A program made the translations under genes and the position numbers. A stretch of DNA of 64,000 bases. Origin: UBA8437 sp964646205. GTDB lineage: Bacteria > Planctomycetota > Planctomycetia > Planctomycetales > Planctomycetaceae. The DNA is taken from NCBI GenBank assembly GCA_964646205.1, contig CAZYAZ010000024.1:1-64000 (forward strand), given 5' to 3'. Positions 16,729 through 26,135 of this stretch are shown here, one piece after another (within the stretch, counting starts at the first letter, position 1; every line of letters begins with the position of its first letter). The notes below the pieces were generated by a model that saw only the letters and a list, made by a program, of their open reading frames with translations, made no database searches and had not been told where the DNA came from.

Positions 16729-17754
16729 TCAACTTCGAGGATCCGGGAACAACTCGCTCACGCTGGTCCGCTCGTGGACCGACTGGATCGCAGCGGCGAA
16801 CAAAGGGGCCACGCTCACGACCTCGACGTTCTCCGGAAGAGGATCAAACGCTGTTTCGATCGTGTCGGTGATCAACATTTTCTTGATCACGCTGTCCCCA
16901 ATCCGTCCGGCCGCCCCCTTGGAAAACACCCCGTGACTCACTGCCGCGTAAATGTCGCGAGCTCCTCGCTGCTTGAGAACGTCGGCGGCACTAATCAACG
17001 AACCACCGCTGATCGTAAAGTCATCCACCACGAGGACGTTCTTCCCTTCGACGTCGCCCACGACTTCGAGCACCTCAGCCTGCTCGTCGTGACTGGTCCG
17101 TTGCTTGCTACCAAACACCGCCGGCACATCCAACACCCGCGCATAATCGACCGCGTCTTTGGCGAAACCCGTGTCCGGACTGCACACGACAAGGTCAGGA
17201 ATCTGCATGGCATTCACCCGCTCGCACAGCGTGTGGCGTCCGTAAAGGTGATCGACGGGAATGCGAAAGAACCCCTGGATCTGCGGGCTGTGCAAATCCA
17301 TTGTCAAAACACGATCCGCGCCGGCCGCCTCGATCGCGTCGGCACAGACACGGGCTCGAATCGACACCCGTGGTTCATCCTTCTTGTCACCCTTGGCGTA
17401 ACTGAAGAACGGAATGACGGCCGTCACCGACTGCGCACTGGCCCGTTTCAGCGCATCGATCCAGAACAACAATTCCATGAAATTGTCGTTCACCGGATAG
17501 TGAACCCCCTGGACCACATACACGTCGCGGCCGCGAACGTTCTCCTTGACTCGAACGAACACGTTGCCTTCGCTGAAGACGTGGGAGTGGCAGGGAACCA
17601 GCGACACGTCCAGGCAATCGGCAATGGCCTGGGCCAGGATCGGATTGCCCGAACCAGGCAAAATTGCCAGGTCACCCTGGGGCGCCTGGAATGGCTCGGC
17701 CCGTGGCCCGGATCGAACAGGTGATTGGTCAGCAGCGGCGTTCATCCGGCGCAT
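16729..17754 (-). CDS. prs: Ribose-phosphate pyrophosphokinase
   Basis: About 341 residues from MRRMNAAADQ (a start three codons later is equally possible; no clear ribosome site). Makes PRPP from ribose-5-phosphate and ATP. The two phosphoribosyltransferase-like halves are visible: LAILPGSGNPILAQAIADC, FFSYAKGDKKDEPRVSIRAR (catalytic loop) and LTMDLHSPQIQGFF. The PRPP loop reads VLVVDDFTISGGSL rather than the usual VDDMIDTAGTL, so it belongs to a divergent branch. ATP-binding and metal residues (MDLHSPQ) are kept. Confidence 0.88.
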   Translation of the reverse strand: MRRMNAAADQSPVRSGPRAEPFQAPQGDLAILPGSGNPILAQAIADCLDVSLVPCHSHVFSEGNVFVRVKENVRGRDVYVVQGVHYPVNDNFMELLFWIDALKRASAQSVTAVIPFFSYAKGDKKDEPRVSIRARVCADAIEAAGADRVLTMDLHSPQIQGFFRIPVDHLYGRHTLCERVNAMQIPDLVVCSPDTGFAKDAVDYARVLDVPAVFGSKQRTSHDEQAEVLEVVGDVEGKNVLVVDDFTISGGSLISAADVLKQRGARDIYAAVSHGVFSKGAAGRIGDSVIKKMLITDTIETAFDPLPENVEVVSVAPLFAAAIQSVHERTSVSELFPDPRS

Positions 17755-17874
17755 GATATACAAGCCCAACCGAACTCGAAAGTCGCCCACAGGAGGATTG
17801 ACGCCCCGTGGCGTGCCACCTATCACACTTGCTGGGTCGCCTGACAGGTTTTTTCCCTACGGGACGTCGTCGAC

Positions 17875-18957
17875 GTGGAACGACTCTTCAACTTCGCAGC
17901 CGGACCGGCCGTTCTCCCGGAATCCGTCCTGGCCCAGGCCAGTGAGCACCTGCTGTCGCTCGGCGACACCGGCATCGGCATCCTTGAGCACTCGCATCGA
18001 GGTGACGCCTTCGGCAAAATCATCGCATCGGCCGAAGCCCGCATCCGCCGCCTGGCGGCCCTTCCGGATGACGTCGCCGTACTTTTCCTACAAGGTGGTG
18101 CGTCTCTGCAGTTCTCCATGGTCCCAGCCAATCTGCGAGACGACCAGCACATTGCCAACTACATCAACAGTGGCACCTGGTCGACAAAAGCCATCGACGC
18201 CGCGTCTGCCACCGGGCGTGTTCATGTTGCCGCCTCGTCCGAATCGGCCGAATTTCGCCAGTTGCCAGAACCTCCAGTTCTCTCCGATGCACCGGCCTAC
18301 CTGCACTACACGTCCAACAACACCATCGCCGGAACCCAATTTGCCGACCCACCAACACGCCCAGCCGAAGTCCCCCTTGTTTGTGACGCAAGCAGCGACA
18401 TCCTCTCGCGGCCACTGGACCTCAGGCAGCACGACCTGGTCTACGCCGGAGCCCAGAAGAACCTGGGACCTGCCGGACTGACCCTGGTGCTCGTGCGCCA
18501 CGAACTGTTGCAACGCGCGCCCGACCAACTTCCCAAGGTCCTGCGTTACGCCACCCACGCTGCCGCCGGATCGCTCTACCACACTCCACCGGCCTTTTCG
18601 ATCTATGTCACCGACCTGGTTCTGGAGTGGCTGGAAGAGCAGGGCGGGCTCGATGTGGTTGCCCGACGAAATCGGGAACAGGCCTCAAGACTCTACGAAC
18701 GAATTGACGTCTCCGAAGTGCTGAACTGTCGGTGCGACCCTGCCGCACGGTCGACCATGAACGTTGTCTTCTCCGCCGGCAGCCCCGAGGCCGATCAAAA
18801 GTTCCTCTCCCGTTGCCAGGCAGCTGGCGTCGTCGGGCTCAAGGGACACCGCAGCGTGGGAGGCCTGCGAGCCAGCCTGTACAATGCACAAACGGACGCA
18901 GCCATCGACCGGCTGCTGGAGGTCATCGACGCCTTCGAGACAGAGGCAACCGAGTGA
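17875..18957 (+). CDS. serC: Phosphoserine aminotransferase
   Basis: 360 residues from a GTG start. PLP-dependent class V aminotransferase making phosphoserine (and a pyridoxal precursor). LFNFAAGPAVLPESVL at the start, LEHSHRGDAFGKII, FLQGGASLQFSMVPANL, and the PLP lysine in VYAGAQKNLGPAGLTLV. It ends with LKGHRSVGGLRASLYNA, which holds the carboxylate-binding arginine. First gene of a compact operon; the next start overlaps its stop (GTGA). Confidence 0.95.
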   Translation: MERLFNFAAGPAVLPESVLAQASEHLLSLGDTGIGILEHSHRGDAFGKIIASAEARIRRLAALPDDVAVLFLQGGASLQFSMVPANLRDDQHIANYINSGTWSTKAIDAASATGRVHVAASSESAEFRQLPEPPVLSDAPAYLHYTSNNTIAGTQFADPPTRPAEVPLVCDASSDILSRPLDLRQHDLVYAGAQKNLGPAGLTLVLVRHELLQRAPDQLPKVLRYATHAAAGSLYHTPPAFSIYVTDLVLEWLEEQGGLDVVARRNREQASRLYERIDVSEVLNCRCDPAARSTMNVVFSAGSPEADQKFLSRCQAAGVVGLKGHRSVGGLRASLYNAQTDAAIDRLLEVIDAFETEATE

Positions 18958-19748
18958 GCAACGACACCGGACCAGCCAGTTCCACGCCGGACGACGTAGA
19001 CGACATGGCCCACGCCGACATTGGGCTCGTCTCGGCGTTGAACATCGAATTGGCGCCGTTTCTCCTCCGCTGCCTGACCCCAAAAAAATACACCGGTGGC
19101 GAATTCACTTTCCGAGGCGGCCGCTACGATGACGCACGCGTGGCCGTCGTGGAATCCGGCCCCGGGTTTGCCAGGGCGCGTCGTGCCACACAGGCACTGA
19201 TCGAAGCCCACACTCCCGCGTACGTCGTATCCTGTGGCTTCTCCGGCGGACTCCAACCGGAACTTCAACTCGGCCACATCGTGATGGCCACCGCAATCAC
19301 CGACACCCACGGACACGACATGCCACTGTCGTTCACCCCGCCAAGCCAACTCCCATCCGGAGTCCATGCAGGCCGCCTGGTCGTCGCCGACGAAATTGTC
19401 CGCACCTCCGAGGAAAAACAACTTCTGGGTGAACGCCACAACGCGATGGCCGTCGACATGGAGAGTCTGGCCGTGGCCCAGGTTTGCCGGGACCTCGGCG
19501 TGGGCTTCATGGCCGTCCGAGTCATCAGCGATGACCTTCAGACAGATCTGCCACCGGAGATCCACTCCGTGTTGGCCGCCACACCTGGCCGCCGGATCGG
19601 CGCCGCCCTTGGCTCGCTGTGGAAGCGTCCCGCCAGTTACAAGGATCTCTGGCGATTGCGAGAACAGGCTCTCTATGCCTCAGAACGACTCGCCAAGTTT
19701 CTCGACGGCGTGATCGAACAACTCTACGAATCGATTCCTTCAGACTGA
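18954..19748 (+). CDS. MTA/SAH nucleosidase-type phosphorylase-family protein
   Basis: 264 residues. GTG overlaps the serC stop by four bases. PNP/UDP phosphorylase fold: ADIGLVSALNIELAPFL, VVESGPGFARARRATQALIE, VVSCGFSGGLQPELQLGHIV, and AVDMESLAVAQVCRDLG with FMAVRVISDDL, which provide the ribose-binding Met-Glu and the catalytic Asp. It could cleave 5'-methylthioadenosine (a by-product of the polyamine operon here), S-adenosylhomocysteine or another N-riboside such as a hopanoid or futalosine intermediate. The substrate is not decided by sequence. Confidence 0.82.
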   Translation: MSNDTGPASSTPDDVDDMAHADIGLVSALNIELAPFLLRCLTPKKYTGGEFTFRGGRYDDARVAVVESGPGFARARRATQALIEAHTPAYVVSCGFSGGLQPELQLGHIVMATAITDTHGHDMPLSFTPPSQLPSGVHAGRLVVADEIVRTSEEKQLLGERHNAMAVDMESLAVAQVCRDLGVGFMAVRVISDDLQTDLPPEIHSVLAATPGRRIGAALGSLWKRPASYKDLWRLREQALYASERLAKFLDGVIEQLYESIPSD

Positions 19749-19755
19749 TCCACCC

Positions 19756-20547
19756 ATGCGTCACTGGATCCTTGCCGAAACCAATTACGGCCATCTCCGC
19801 GAACAGGGGTACGACGTGGCCGTACTGCCACTGGGCGCCACTGAACCACACAACCTGCACCTCCCTTACGGAACCGACATCTTTGAAGCCGACGAGATCG
19901 CCGCCCGCGCTGGCGAAGCGGCCTGGAATCTCGGAGCACGCGTCGTCGTGTTGCCCACGATCCCGTTTGGAACCCAGACCAACCAGCACGCCTTCCCGCT
20001 GTCAATGAACCTCTACCCTTCGACCCTCTGCCGGGTCATCTCCGACCTCGTCGAATCCGTCCACCGTGCCGGCATCTCCAAGTTGCTGATCCTCAACAGT
20101 CACGGCGGCAACGAACTCAAAAGCACGCTTCGCGAACTCGTCGGCGGACCGGTGCACCTGTTCCTGTGCGACTGGTTCCGAAGCATCTCGGCTGATGTCC
20201 AGGCCGAATTGTTCACCGACCCGGGCGATCATGCCGGTGAAATGGAGACCGCCCTCGCGCTGGCCTACTTCCCTGACCTCGTGGACCACGACCCTCAAAC
20301 TGGCGCCTTGACCGCTGACGCCGGAGACGTCCGATCGACGAGATTCGAAGCCATCAACCGAGGCTGGATCTCGATCACTCGCCCCTGGCACCTGCTCACA
20401 ACCAACACGGGAGTCGGCAATCCTCACCCGGCCACGGCCGAATCGGGCAGGAAACTGATGGACACAATTGTCGAACGCCTCTCCGGATTCCTGGTCGACC
20501 TGGCCTCCTCCGAACTCGACGACGATTTCCCCTACAGTTCCGACTGA
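19756..20547 (+). CDS. Creatininase-family amidohydrolase
   Basis: 263 residues. Metal-binding motifs of the creatininase family: LPLGATEPHNLHLPYGTD (Glu, His, Asp), ILNSHGGN and GDHAGEMETALAL. The canonical E-x-H-G is E-P-H-N here. Related enzymes hydrolyse creatinine or ring amides, or process the mycofactocin peptide. None of these partners is present, so the substrate remains unknown. Seven bases after the nucleosidase gene. Confidence 0.83.
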   Translation: MRHWILAETNYGHLREQGYDVAVLPLGATEPHNLHLPYGTDIFEADEIAARAGEAAWNLGARVVVLPTIPFGTQTNQHAFPLSMNLYPSTLCRVISDLVESVHRAGISKLLILNSHGGNELKSTLRELVGGPVHLFLCDWFRSISADVQAELFTDPGDHAGEMETALALAYFPDLVDHDPQTGALTADAGDVRSTRFEAINRGWISITRPWHLLTTNTGVGNPHPATAESGRKLMDTIVERLSGFLVDLASSELDDDFPYSSD

Positions 20548-20558
20548 AACCACCCGCC

Positions 20559-21617
20559 ATGACAACCTTTCACAACGCGCTCACGGCAATGGTCCTGACA
20601 CTGCCTTTCCAGTCCGCCAGCTTGTCGGCAGCTGACCCGCTGCCCACCTTCACGAGTCCCCAGGCCGCTGGCACCGACTTCACCGTCCAGGGCGAGTACA
20701 CCGGCCTTGTCGGCGGAACGTACCCCGTGGGTGTCCAGGTGATCGCGTTGGGCCAGGGCATTTTCGAGGGCATCATTCACGGCGGCGGCCTTCCCGGGGC
20801 TGGCTGGGACGGACACTCCAGGTTCTACCTCAAGGGGAAACGCACAGGCGACACAACGGTACTCCATGGGGTCCACGGAGAACGACTGATGTTCGCCAAT
20901 CAGAACGTGAAGATCACGATCCGTGATGGCCAACTCACCGGACGCGCGAGGATGTTCCTCAACCAGGCCGAGAACGACACCATAAACGGGCGGCGAACAC
21001 TCCGCACCTCACCGACTCTCGGCGCCAAACCACCTTCCTCGGCGATCGTTCTCTTCGATGGCACCTCAACGGATCAATGGCTTGACGCACGGATCGTCGA
21101 GGACCACTTGCTCGCAGAAGGGACACGCAGCAAACGAGTTTTTCAAAACTACAAAATGCACCTCGAATTCCGCACACCATTCATGCCCACCGCTCGTGGA
21201 ATGCACCGGGGGAACAGCGGCGTCTACCTGCAGGAACTGTGGGAGATCCAGGTAGTCGATTCGTTCGGCTGGACAACCGAGAACCGAAAGTACGAGCGGC
21301 TTTCGCACGTCGGACGCTGTGGTGGAATCCACGAACTCGTGATGCCGACAGTCAACATGTGCCTGCCACCACTTGCCTGGCAGACCTTCGACATAGTCCA
21401 CACGGCAGCCAAGGTCGACGACAATGGCGTGCAGGCACACCCCGCCGTCCTGAGCGTCCGACACAATGGTGTCCTGGTCCACGACCGGTACATCGTCCCT
21501 CCCACTCCCGCCTCCTCCAAAACACTTTCCAACCGAAACCATCTTCCCGGACGCCTGCGTCTGCAAAACCACGGCAACCCGGTGCGATTCCGTAACATCT
21601 GGGTCGTGGAGAAATAA
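20559..21617 (+). CDS. Exported DUF1080 (3-keto-disaccharide hydrolase-like) protein
   Basis: 352 residues, with a hydrophobic N-terminus resembling a signal peptide. The C-terminal 200 residues are a DUF1080 domain: IVLFDGTSTDQWLDARIVED, YKMHLEFRTPFMP, GNSGVYLQELWEIQVVDSFG, WQTFDIVHTAAKV and LRLQNHGNPVRFRNIWVVE. The family adopts a concanavalin-like fold and includes 3-keto-glycoside hydrolases; many planctomycete members are uncharacterised. The N-terminal 150 residues (ADPLPTFTSPQAAGTDFTVQ onward) recur in planctomycete DUF1080 proteins. Second-to-last of a five-gene operon. Confidence 0.82.
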   Translation: MTTFHNALTAMVLTLPFQSASLSAADPLPTFTSPQAAGTDFTVQGEYTGLVGGTYPVGVQVIALGQGIFEGIIHGGGLPGAGWDGHSRFYLKGKRTGDTTVLHGVHGERLMFANQNVKITIRDGQLTGRARMFLNQAENDTINGRRTLRTSPTLGAKPPSSAIVLFDGTSTDQWLDARIVEDHLLAEGTRSKRVFQNYKMHLEFRTPFMPTARGMHRGNSGVYLQELWEIQVVDSFGWTTENRKYERLSHVGRCGGIHELVMPTVNMCLPPLAWQTFDIVHTAAKVDDNGVQAHPAVLSVRHNGVLVHDRYIVPPTPASSKTLSNRNHLPGRLRLQNHGNPVRFRNIWVVEK

Positions 21618-21619
21618 CA

Positions 21620-22393
21620 ATGGCTGAACCTGTCGGAGAATTCTCGGATCGCGTCGTCGTGGTCACCGGTGCCTCGCAGGGCATCGGTGCCGCCACAGCC
21701 CTGGCATTCGCCCGTGCCGGCGCCACCGTCGTCGCCGGATGCCCTGCTCATGACGCAGAGGCTCATCGCCAGGCGGTCGCCAATTGGAGAGAAGAGGCGG
21801 GACTCCCCGCCGAACGTGTCGCCCCTGTCACAGCCGACGTGTCACAGGCCGAGGAGGTTGCCGAGTTCTACGACACCGTGCAAAAACATTTCGGCCAGGT
21901 TGACGTCCTGGTCAACAACGCCGGCATCAATCGTGATCACACCCTGGCCAAGATGACCGACGAGGAATGGCGAGCTGTGATCGCCGTCAATCTCGACGGA
22001 ACATTCTTCAACTGCCGCGGAGTCTTGCCACTGATCACCGACGGCGGACGGATCATCAACATCTCTTCAATGGTCGCACAAACAGGCAATTTCGGGGTCG
22101 CCAACTACGCGGCCAGCAAGGCGGGGATCCTGGGGCTGACCAAGAGCCTGGCCCTGGAACTCGCACCTCGCCGGATAACGGTCAATGCAGTCTGCCCGGG
22201 ATTCATAGACACCGACATGACCCGGTCGATCCCCGGCGAGATACTCCAAGAGTACCTCAATCGGATCCCACTGGGCCGCTACGGAACTCCCGAGGACGTC
22301 GCTGCCACCGTGCTGTTCCTGGCTTCACCCGGGGCAGGTTACCTGACCGGCCAGAGCCTGGGAGTCAACGGCGGACTCTACACGGGCGACTGA
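21620..22393 (+). CDS. Short-chain dehydrogenase/reductase, FabG-like
   Basis: 257 residues, two bases after the DUF1080 stop. The coenzyme site is VVVVTGASQGIGAATALAF, then VNNAGI, catalytic Ser in IINISSMV, and YAASK. NPADPH-type SDR; the C-terminal YLTGQSLGVNGGLY is that of FabG/PhaB-like 3-oxoacyl reductases. No acyl-carrier or PKS gene is nearby, so it may reduce another carbonyl. It is the final gene of the serC operon. Confidence 0.88.
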   Translation: MAEPVGEFSDRVVVVTGASQGIGAATALAFARAGATVVAGCPAHDAEAHRQAVANWREEAGLPAERVAPVTADVSQAEEVAEFYDTVQKHFGQVDVLVNNAGINRDHTLAKMTDEEWRAVIAVNLDGTFFNCRGVLPLITDGGRIINISSMVAQTGNFGVANYAASKAGILGLTKSLALELAPRRITVNAVCPGFIDTDMTRSIPGEILQEYLNRIPLGRYGTPEDVAATVLFLASPGAGYLTGQSLGVNGGLYTGD

Positions 22394-22417
22394 GGCTGGC
22401 ACGGGCAAACATGGAGG

Positions 22418-23458
22418 CTAACCTGCTCGGTGGATTGCCACCAAATCACTCAGCAACGCCATCCCGGTGGCTTCCTTCCCGGCACCGGCCCCCACAATGG
22501 TGACCGGACCAACCAGGTCGCTTTCCAGTGTCACCGCGTTGGTCACCCCCCCCACCGACGACAGCGGATCGTCCATTGGCAATTCCACCGGCGCGACCGA
22601 AGCGACCACGTCGCCGCCCACCCGTTCCACCTGGCCAATCAGTTTCCAACGCCCACCTCGACCGGGTGCCGACGACACCGAACCGGCATCCAGGCCGGTG
22701 ATTCCCTCGCGAACCACCTGGCTCACGCTCAAGTCGGCTCCCATCACCACATTGGCCAGGATCACCACCTTGGCCACGACGTCATACCCCTCGACGTCCG
22801 CAGTCGGATCCGCCTCGGCATACCCCAACTCCTGGGCCGTCAACAAGGCCTCGTCGTAGGGACGGCCCTGTTCCATTTCCGAGAGAATGTAATTCGTCGT
22901 GCCGTTGAGAATTCCACGAATCCGGGCAAATTCGCACCCCGCCAAAGACTCCGTCGCCGTCGAAAGAACCGGCGTGCCACTCATCACCGTCCCTTCAAAT
23001 CGAAACTGAAGGCCACGCGAACTGGCCATTTGCGACAGGTCTCGCCAAGCCAGGGCCACGGGCCCCTTGTTGGTCGTCACCACATGTGCCCCCGCCTCGA
23101 GCGCCGCCTGGCAATGCGACAACGCCGGCTCGCCCGTCTCGATGTTCGTCAGCGTGACTTCCACCATCGCGTCGGAACCGCACTTGCGGATGGTCTCCAG
23201 GCTGTCCCACTCGCACGCGTTGTCGGAATATCCGGTTAGGGCACCGGGTTCGGATCCATTCCGACCAATCAGAGCCAGGACCCGGTCGAGATCCAGCCCG
23301 TCCGGGTCATAGCAACTGCCGTGAAACACATCAGACACGGCAACCACGATCGGTTCATAATCGAACTGGTCTCTCAGCACACCTCGCTTGTCCTGCAAGA
23401 TTTCCACAAGGCCGCGACCGACCGTTCCAAAACCAATCAGGCAGAGTTTTTGTGACAC
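22418..23458 (-). CDS. hom: Homoserine dehydrogenase (no ACT domain)
   Basis: 346 residues from a GTG with AGGA seven bases upstream; longer in-frame starts add only a low-homology leader. NAD(P)-site KLCLIGFGTVGRGLVEIL, VVTTNKGPVAL, then GILNGTTNYILSEME and YAEADPTADVEGYDVVAKV, the homoserine-site signature. Reduces aspartate semialdehyde for threonine and methionine synthesis. It ends without the regulatory ACT domain, so threonine feedback may be absent or act elsewhere. Confidence 0.94.
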   Translation of the reverse strand: MSQKLCLIGFGTVGRGLVEILQDKRGVLRDQFDYEPIVVAVSDVFHGSCYDPDGLDLDRVLALIGRNGSEPGALTGYSDNACEWDSLETIRKCGSDAMVEVTLTNIETGEPALSHCQAALEAGAHVVTTNKGPVALAWRDLSQMASSRGLQFRFEGTVMSGTPVLSTATESLAGCEFARIRGILNGTTNYILSEMEQGRPYDEALLTAQELGYAEADPTADVEGYDVVAKVVILANVVMGADLSVSQVVREGITGLDAGSVSSAPGRGGRWKLIGQVERVGGDVVASVAPVELPMDDPLSSVGGVTNAVTLESDLVGPVTIVGAGAGKEATGMALLSDLVAIHRAG

Positions 23459-23638
23459 GTCGAAGTCCTGCTGTAGAGTCGAGCTGGCAACAAGCAGAAT
23501 ACTCGATAGGTGTTCCGGTGGGCAGGGTTCCAAACAACAGGTCCGGAACCCGGCCGCGAACCCACCATTGCACTACGATTCCACGAACATTCAGTTACAA
23601 GTGTTAGTCAGGACCCTCGTTTTGTCGCGTGAGCCAGG

Positions 23639-26119
23639 ATGTTTCACACCTTCCGCCATCTCTCCGCCCTGCTGCTATCACCATGCCTGGTCATGGCGGC
23701 CGACGCGGAACCCACCCACTGGGCACTGAAACCAGTCACGCGTCCGGTCGTCCCCGCAGTCAACACCAACGGATGGGCCCGCAACCCGATCGACGCCTTC
23801 ATCTGGCGGAGATTACGCAAAGCTGGCCTCACCCCATCGCCCGGGGCCGACCGTCACACGCTGATCCGGCGAGGATCGTTTGACCTACTCGGATTGCCTC
23901 CGGCTCACAAACGGCCACGCGACACATCCTCGTCGAACCGCAGCCGCTGGGCATCTGTGGTCGATCGCCTGCTGTCCAGTCCGCATTACGGTGAACGTTG
24001 GGGCCGACACTGGCTGGACGTTGCCCGCTACGCCGACACCAAGGGGTATGTGTTCTTCGAAGACCGCAGCTTCCCGTGGGCCTGGACCTACCGAGACTAC
24101 GTCGTGCGGTCCTTCAACGACGACCTCCCCTACAACCGTTTCGTCCTGGAACAACTTGCCGCAGATCAACTCGACCTGGACAGCCGACCCGCATCTCGCG
24201 CCGCGATGGGTTTCCTGACACTGAGCCCCCGGTTCATGAACAACCTGCACGACCAGATCGATGATCAAATCGACGTGGTCACCCGTGGCTTGCTCGGCCT
24301 GACGGTAACCTGCGCGCGTTGCCACGACCACAAGTACGACCCGATTCCCCAGGCCGACTACTACTCACTTTACGGGGTCTTTCGCAGCTCGTCGGAACCT
24401 CTCGTCCCACCCGAATTGTCACGGCCCGCCAACACCGAACAACAACGCAAGTTCCAGGCCGAACTCGAAAAGCGGTCCAAGGCGATTCGTCAGTTCATCA
24501 TCAAGACGCACGCCGACATGCAAGTGGCCGCCCGGAAACGAGCTGCCGAATACTTGCTTCAGGCTCAGAGAACGCTCGCTCAACCGCCCACCGACAACTT
24601 CATGTTGCTGACCGAAGCCGGCGGACTGAATCCCTCGATCGTGCTGAAATGGAGAGTCTACCTCGAAGAACTCGAAGCCGCGTCGCTGGTCGAAAACACC
24701 CGCAACCCTGTCTGGGGGGCCTGGCACGAACTGGCCCGGCTCGATGACGGCGCCCCCGAATCTTACGCCCAGGCTCTCCCCGCCCTGCTTGAACGTCTCA
24801 CAACCACCCCAGCCTCATCTCCGCCCACCAACCCTCTCGTACTGGCAGCACTCAAGGCCAATCCTCCCGGCTCTTTGGATGCTGCCGCCGCCGTTTACGG
24901 AGAAGTGCTGTCGTCCGTCGAAGCCCAATGGCAGGCGGTGACCAGCGACGCCGTCAAAAAGGGATCCCCGCCACCTGTCGGCTTCAAGGATCCCGCACGC
25001 GAAGAACTCCGGCTCATCTTCCACGCCCCAGACGCTCCGGCCAACATCCCAAGACTCTTTGGCTGGGGCGCCCTGGCCCTGCTCCCGGACCGGCCGGCCC
25101 AGGGGGTGTACAAGAAGCTCCGCAAGGAACTCGAGACCTGGTTGATCAAGGGCAACGACGCACCGCCCCGCGCCATGACACTGGCCGAAGACGACTCGCC
25201 ATTCCAGCCCAGGGTCTTTCAGCGGGGCAACCCCAATCGACTGGGTGACCCGGTGCCTCGCCAACTCCCCGCAGCCATCGCCTCCGGCCCCCGGACTCCA
25301 TTCCAACTTCGGAGTGGCCGACTGGAACTGGCTCGCGAGATTGCCGCACCAACAAACCCGCTGACCTCACGTGTCCTGGTCAACCGCATCTGGCTACACC
25401 ATTTCGGCGACGGCCTTGTGCGGACTCCCAGTGATTTTGGTACGCGAGGAGCCCCCCCCACGCACCCCGAGCTACTCGACTACCTCGCCGACTGGTTTTC
25501 TACGGACGCGGGCTGGTCAATCAAGGCGCTGCACCGTTTGATCATGACTTCGGCCACCTACAGGCAGCGTAGCGACCACCGCCCCTCCGCCTTTGCCACG
25601 GATCCAGAAAACCGTTTGCTCTGGCGAATGTCCCGCCGCCGTCTCGGATTTGAAGCAATGCGAGACTCCCAACTCTCTTATGCCAACAGCCTCGATTCAC
25701 AGATTGGCGGCACGCCCCTGGGCAACATGTTCACCGGCGGCGGGCTGTCAACACGGCGTTCCATTTACGGCCACATTGACCGCATGAACCCCGCCTCGCT
25801 GCTTCGGACTTTTGACGTCCCCAGCCCGCAGGCCAGTTGCGGTCGCCGAGACGAAACCACCGTCGCCCCGCAAGCATTGCACATGATGAATCACGCGACC
25901 CTGCACGAACTCGCCGCCAGGCTCGCCGCCAGGACCTCGGGAACAGGCCCCCAGAGAACCGAGGCCCTGTTCCGCATTGTCCTGTCCCGCCCTCCTGAAG
26001 CAGCCGAACTCTCTGCAATCCTCGACTTTGTCGCGAAGTTCGATGGCACCCCCATCGATTCGTGGATCGCCGTCTCGCACGCGCTGCTGATGTCCAACGA
26101 AGCCCAGTTCATTGACTGA
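23639..26119 (+). CDS. DUF1549/DUF1553 (PSD-type) exported protein without N-terminal cytochrome domain
   Basis: 826 residues with a signal peptide. DUF1549 (about 45-235): NPIDAFIWRRLRKAGLTPSP, YGERWGRHWLDVARYADTKG, and CARCHDHKYDPIPQADYY (Cys225 to His229). DUF1553 at the C-terminus: RVLVNRIWLHHFGDGLVRTP, LHRLIMTSATYRQRS, LWRMSRRRLGFEAMRDSQL, SPQASCGRRDETTVAPQALHMMNH. The middle is helical. Planctomycete PSD proteins normally pair with DUF1501 proteins; the next gene is one, starting 16 bases later. Function undetermined, thought linked to polymer breakdown. The short RRGSFDLLGLPP segment is a degraded version of the usual DUF1549 start. Confidence 0.88.
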   Translation: MFHTFRHLSALLLSPCLVMAADAEPTHWALKPVTRPVVPAVNTNGWARNPIDAFIWRRLRKAGLTPSPGADRHTLIRRGSFDLLGLPPAHKRPRDTSSSNRSRWASVVDRLLSSPHYGERWGRHWLDVARYADTKGYVFFEDRSFPWAWTYRDYVVRSFNDDLPYNRFVLEQLAADQLDLDSRPASRAAMGFLTLSPRFMNNLHDQIDDQIDVVTRGLLGLTVTCARCHDHKYDPIPQADYYSLYGVFRSSSEPLVPPELSRPANTEQQRKFQAELEKRSKAIRQFIIKTHADMQVAARKRAAEYLLQAQRTLAQPPTDNFMLLTEAGGLNPSIVLKWRVYLEELEAASLVENTRNPVWGAWHELARLDDGAPESYAQALPALLERLTTTPASSPPTNPLVLAALKANPPGSLDAAAAVYGEVLSSVEAQWQAVTSDAVKKGSPPPVGFKDPAREELRLIFHAPDAPANIPRLFGWGALALLPDRPAQGVYKKLRKELETWLIKGNDAPPRAMTLAEDDSPFQPRVFQRGNPNRLGDPVPRQLPAAIASGPRTPFQLRSGRLELAREIAAPTNPLTSRVLVNRIWLHHFGDGLVRTPSDFGTRGAPPTHPELLDYLADWFSTDAGWSIKALHRLIMTSATYRQRSDHRPSAFATDPENRLLWRMSRRRLGFEAMRDSQLSYANSLDSQIGGTPLGNMFTGGGLSTRRSIYGHIDRMNPASLLRTFDVPSPQASCGRRDETTVAPQALHMMNHATLHELAARLAARTSGTGPQRTEALFRIVLSRPPEAAELSAILDFVAKFDGTPIDSWIAVSHALLMSNEAQFID

Positions 26120-26135
26120 CCCCCCACACCCGACC

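Noticed and set aside
16699..17724. 341-codon plus-strand frame
   Set aside because: Antisense to prs; no motifs.
18732..18953. Upstream extension of the nucleosidase frame into serC
   Set aside because: The GTG overlapping the serC stop (GTGA) gives a normal start; the extension is a shadow of serC.
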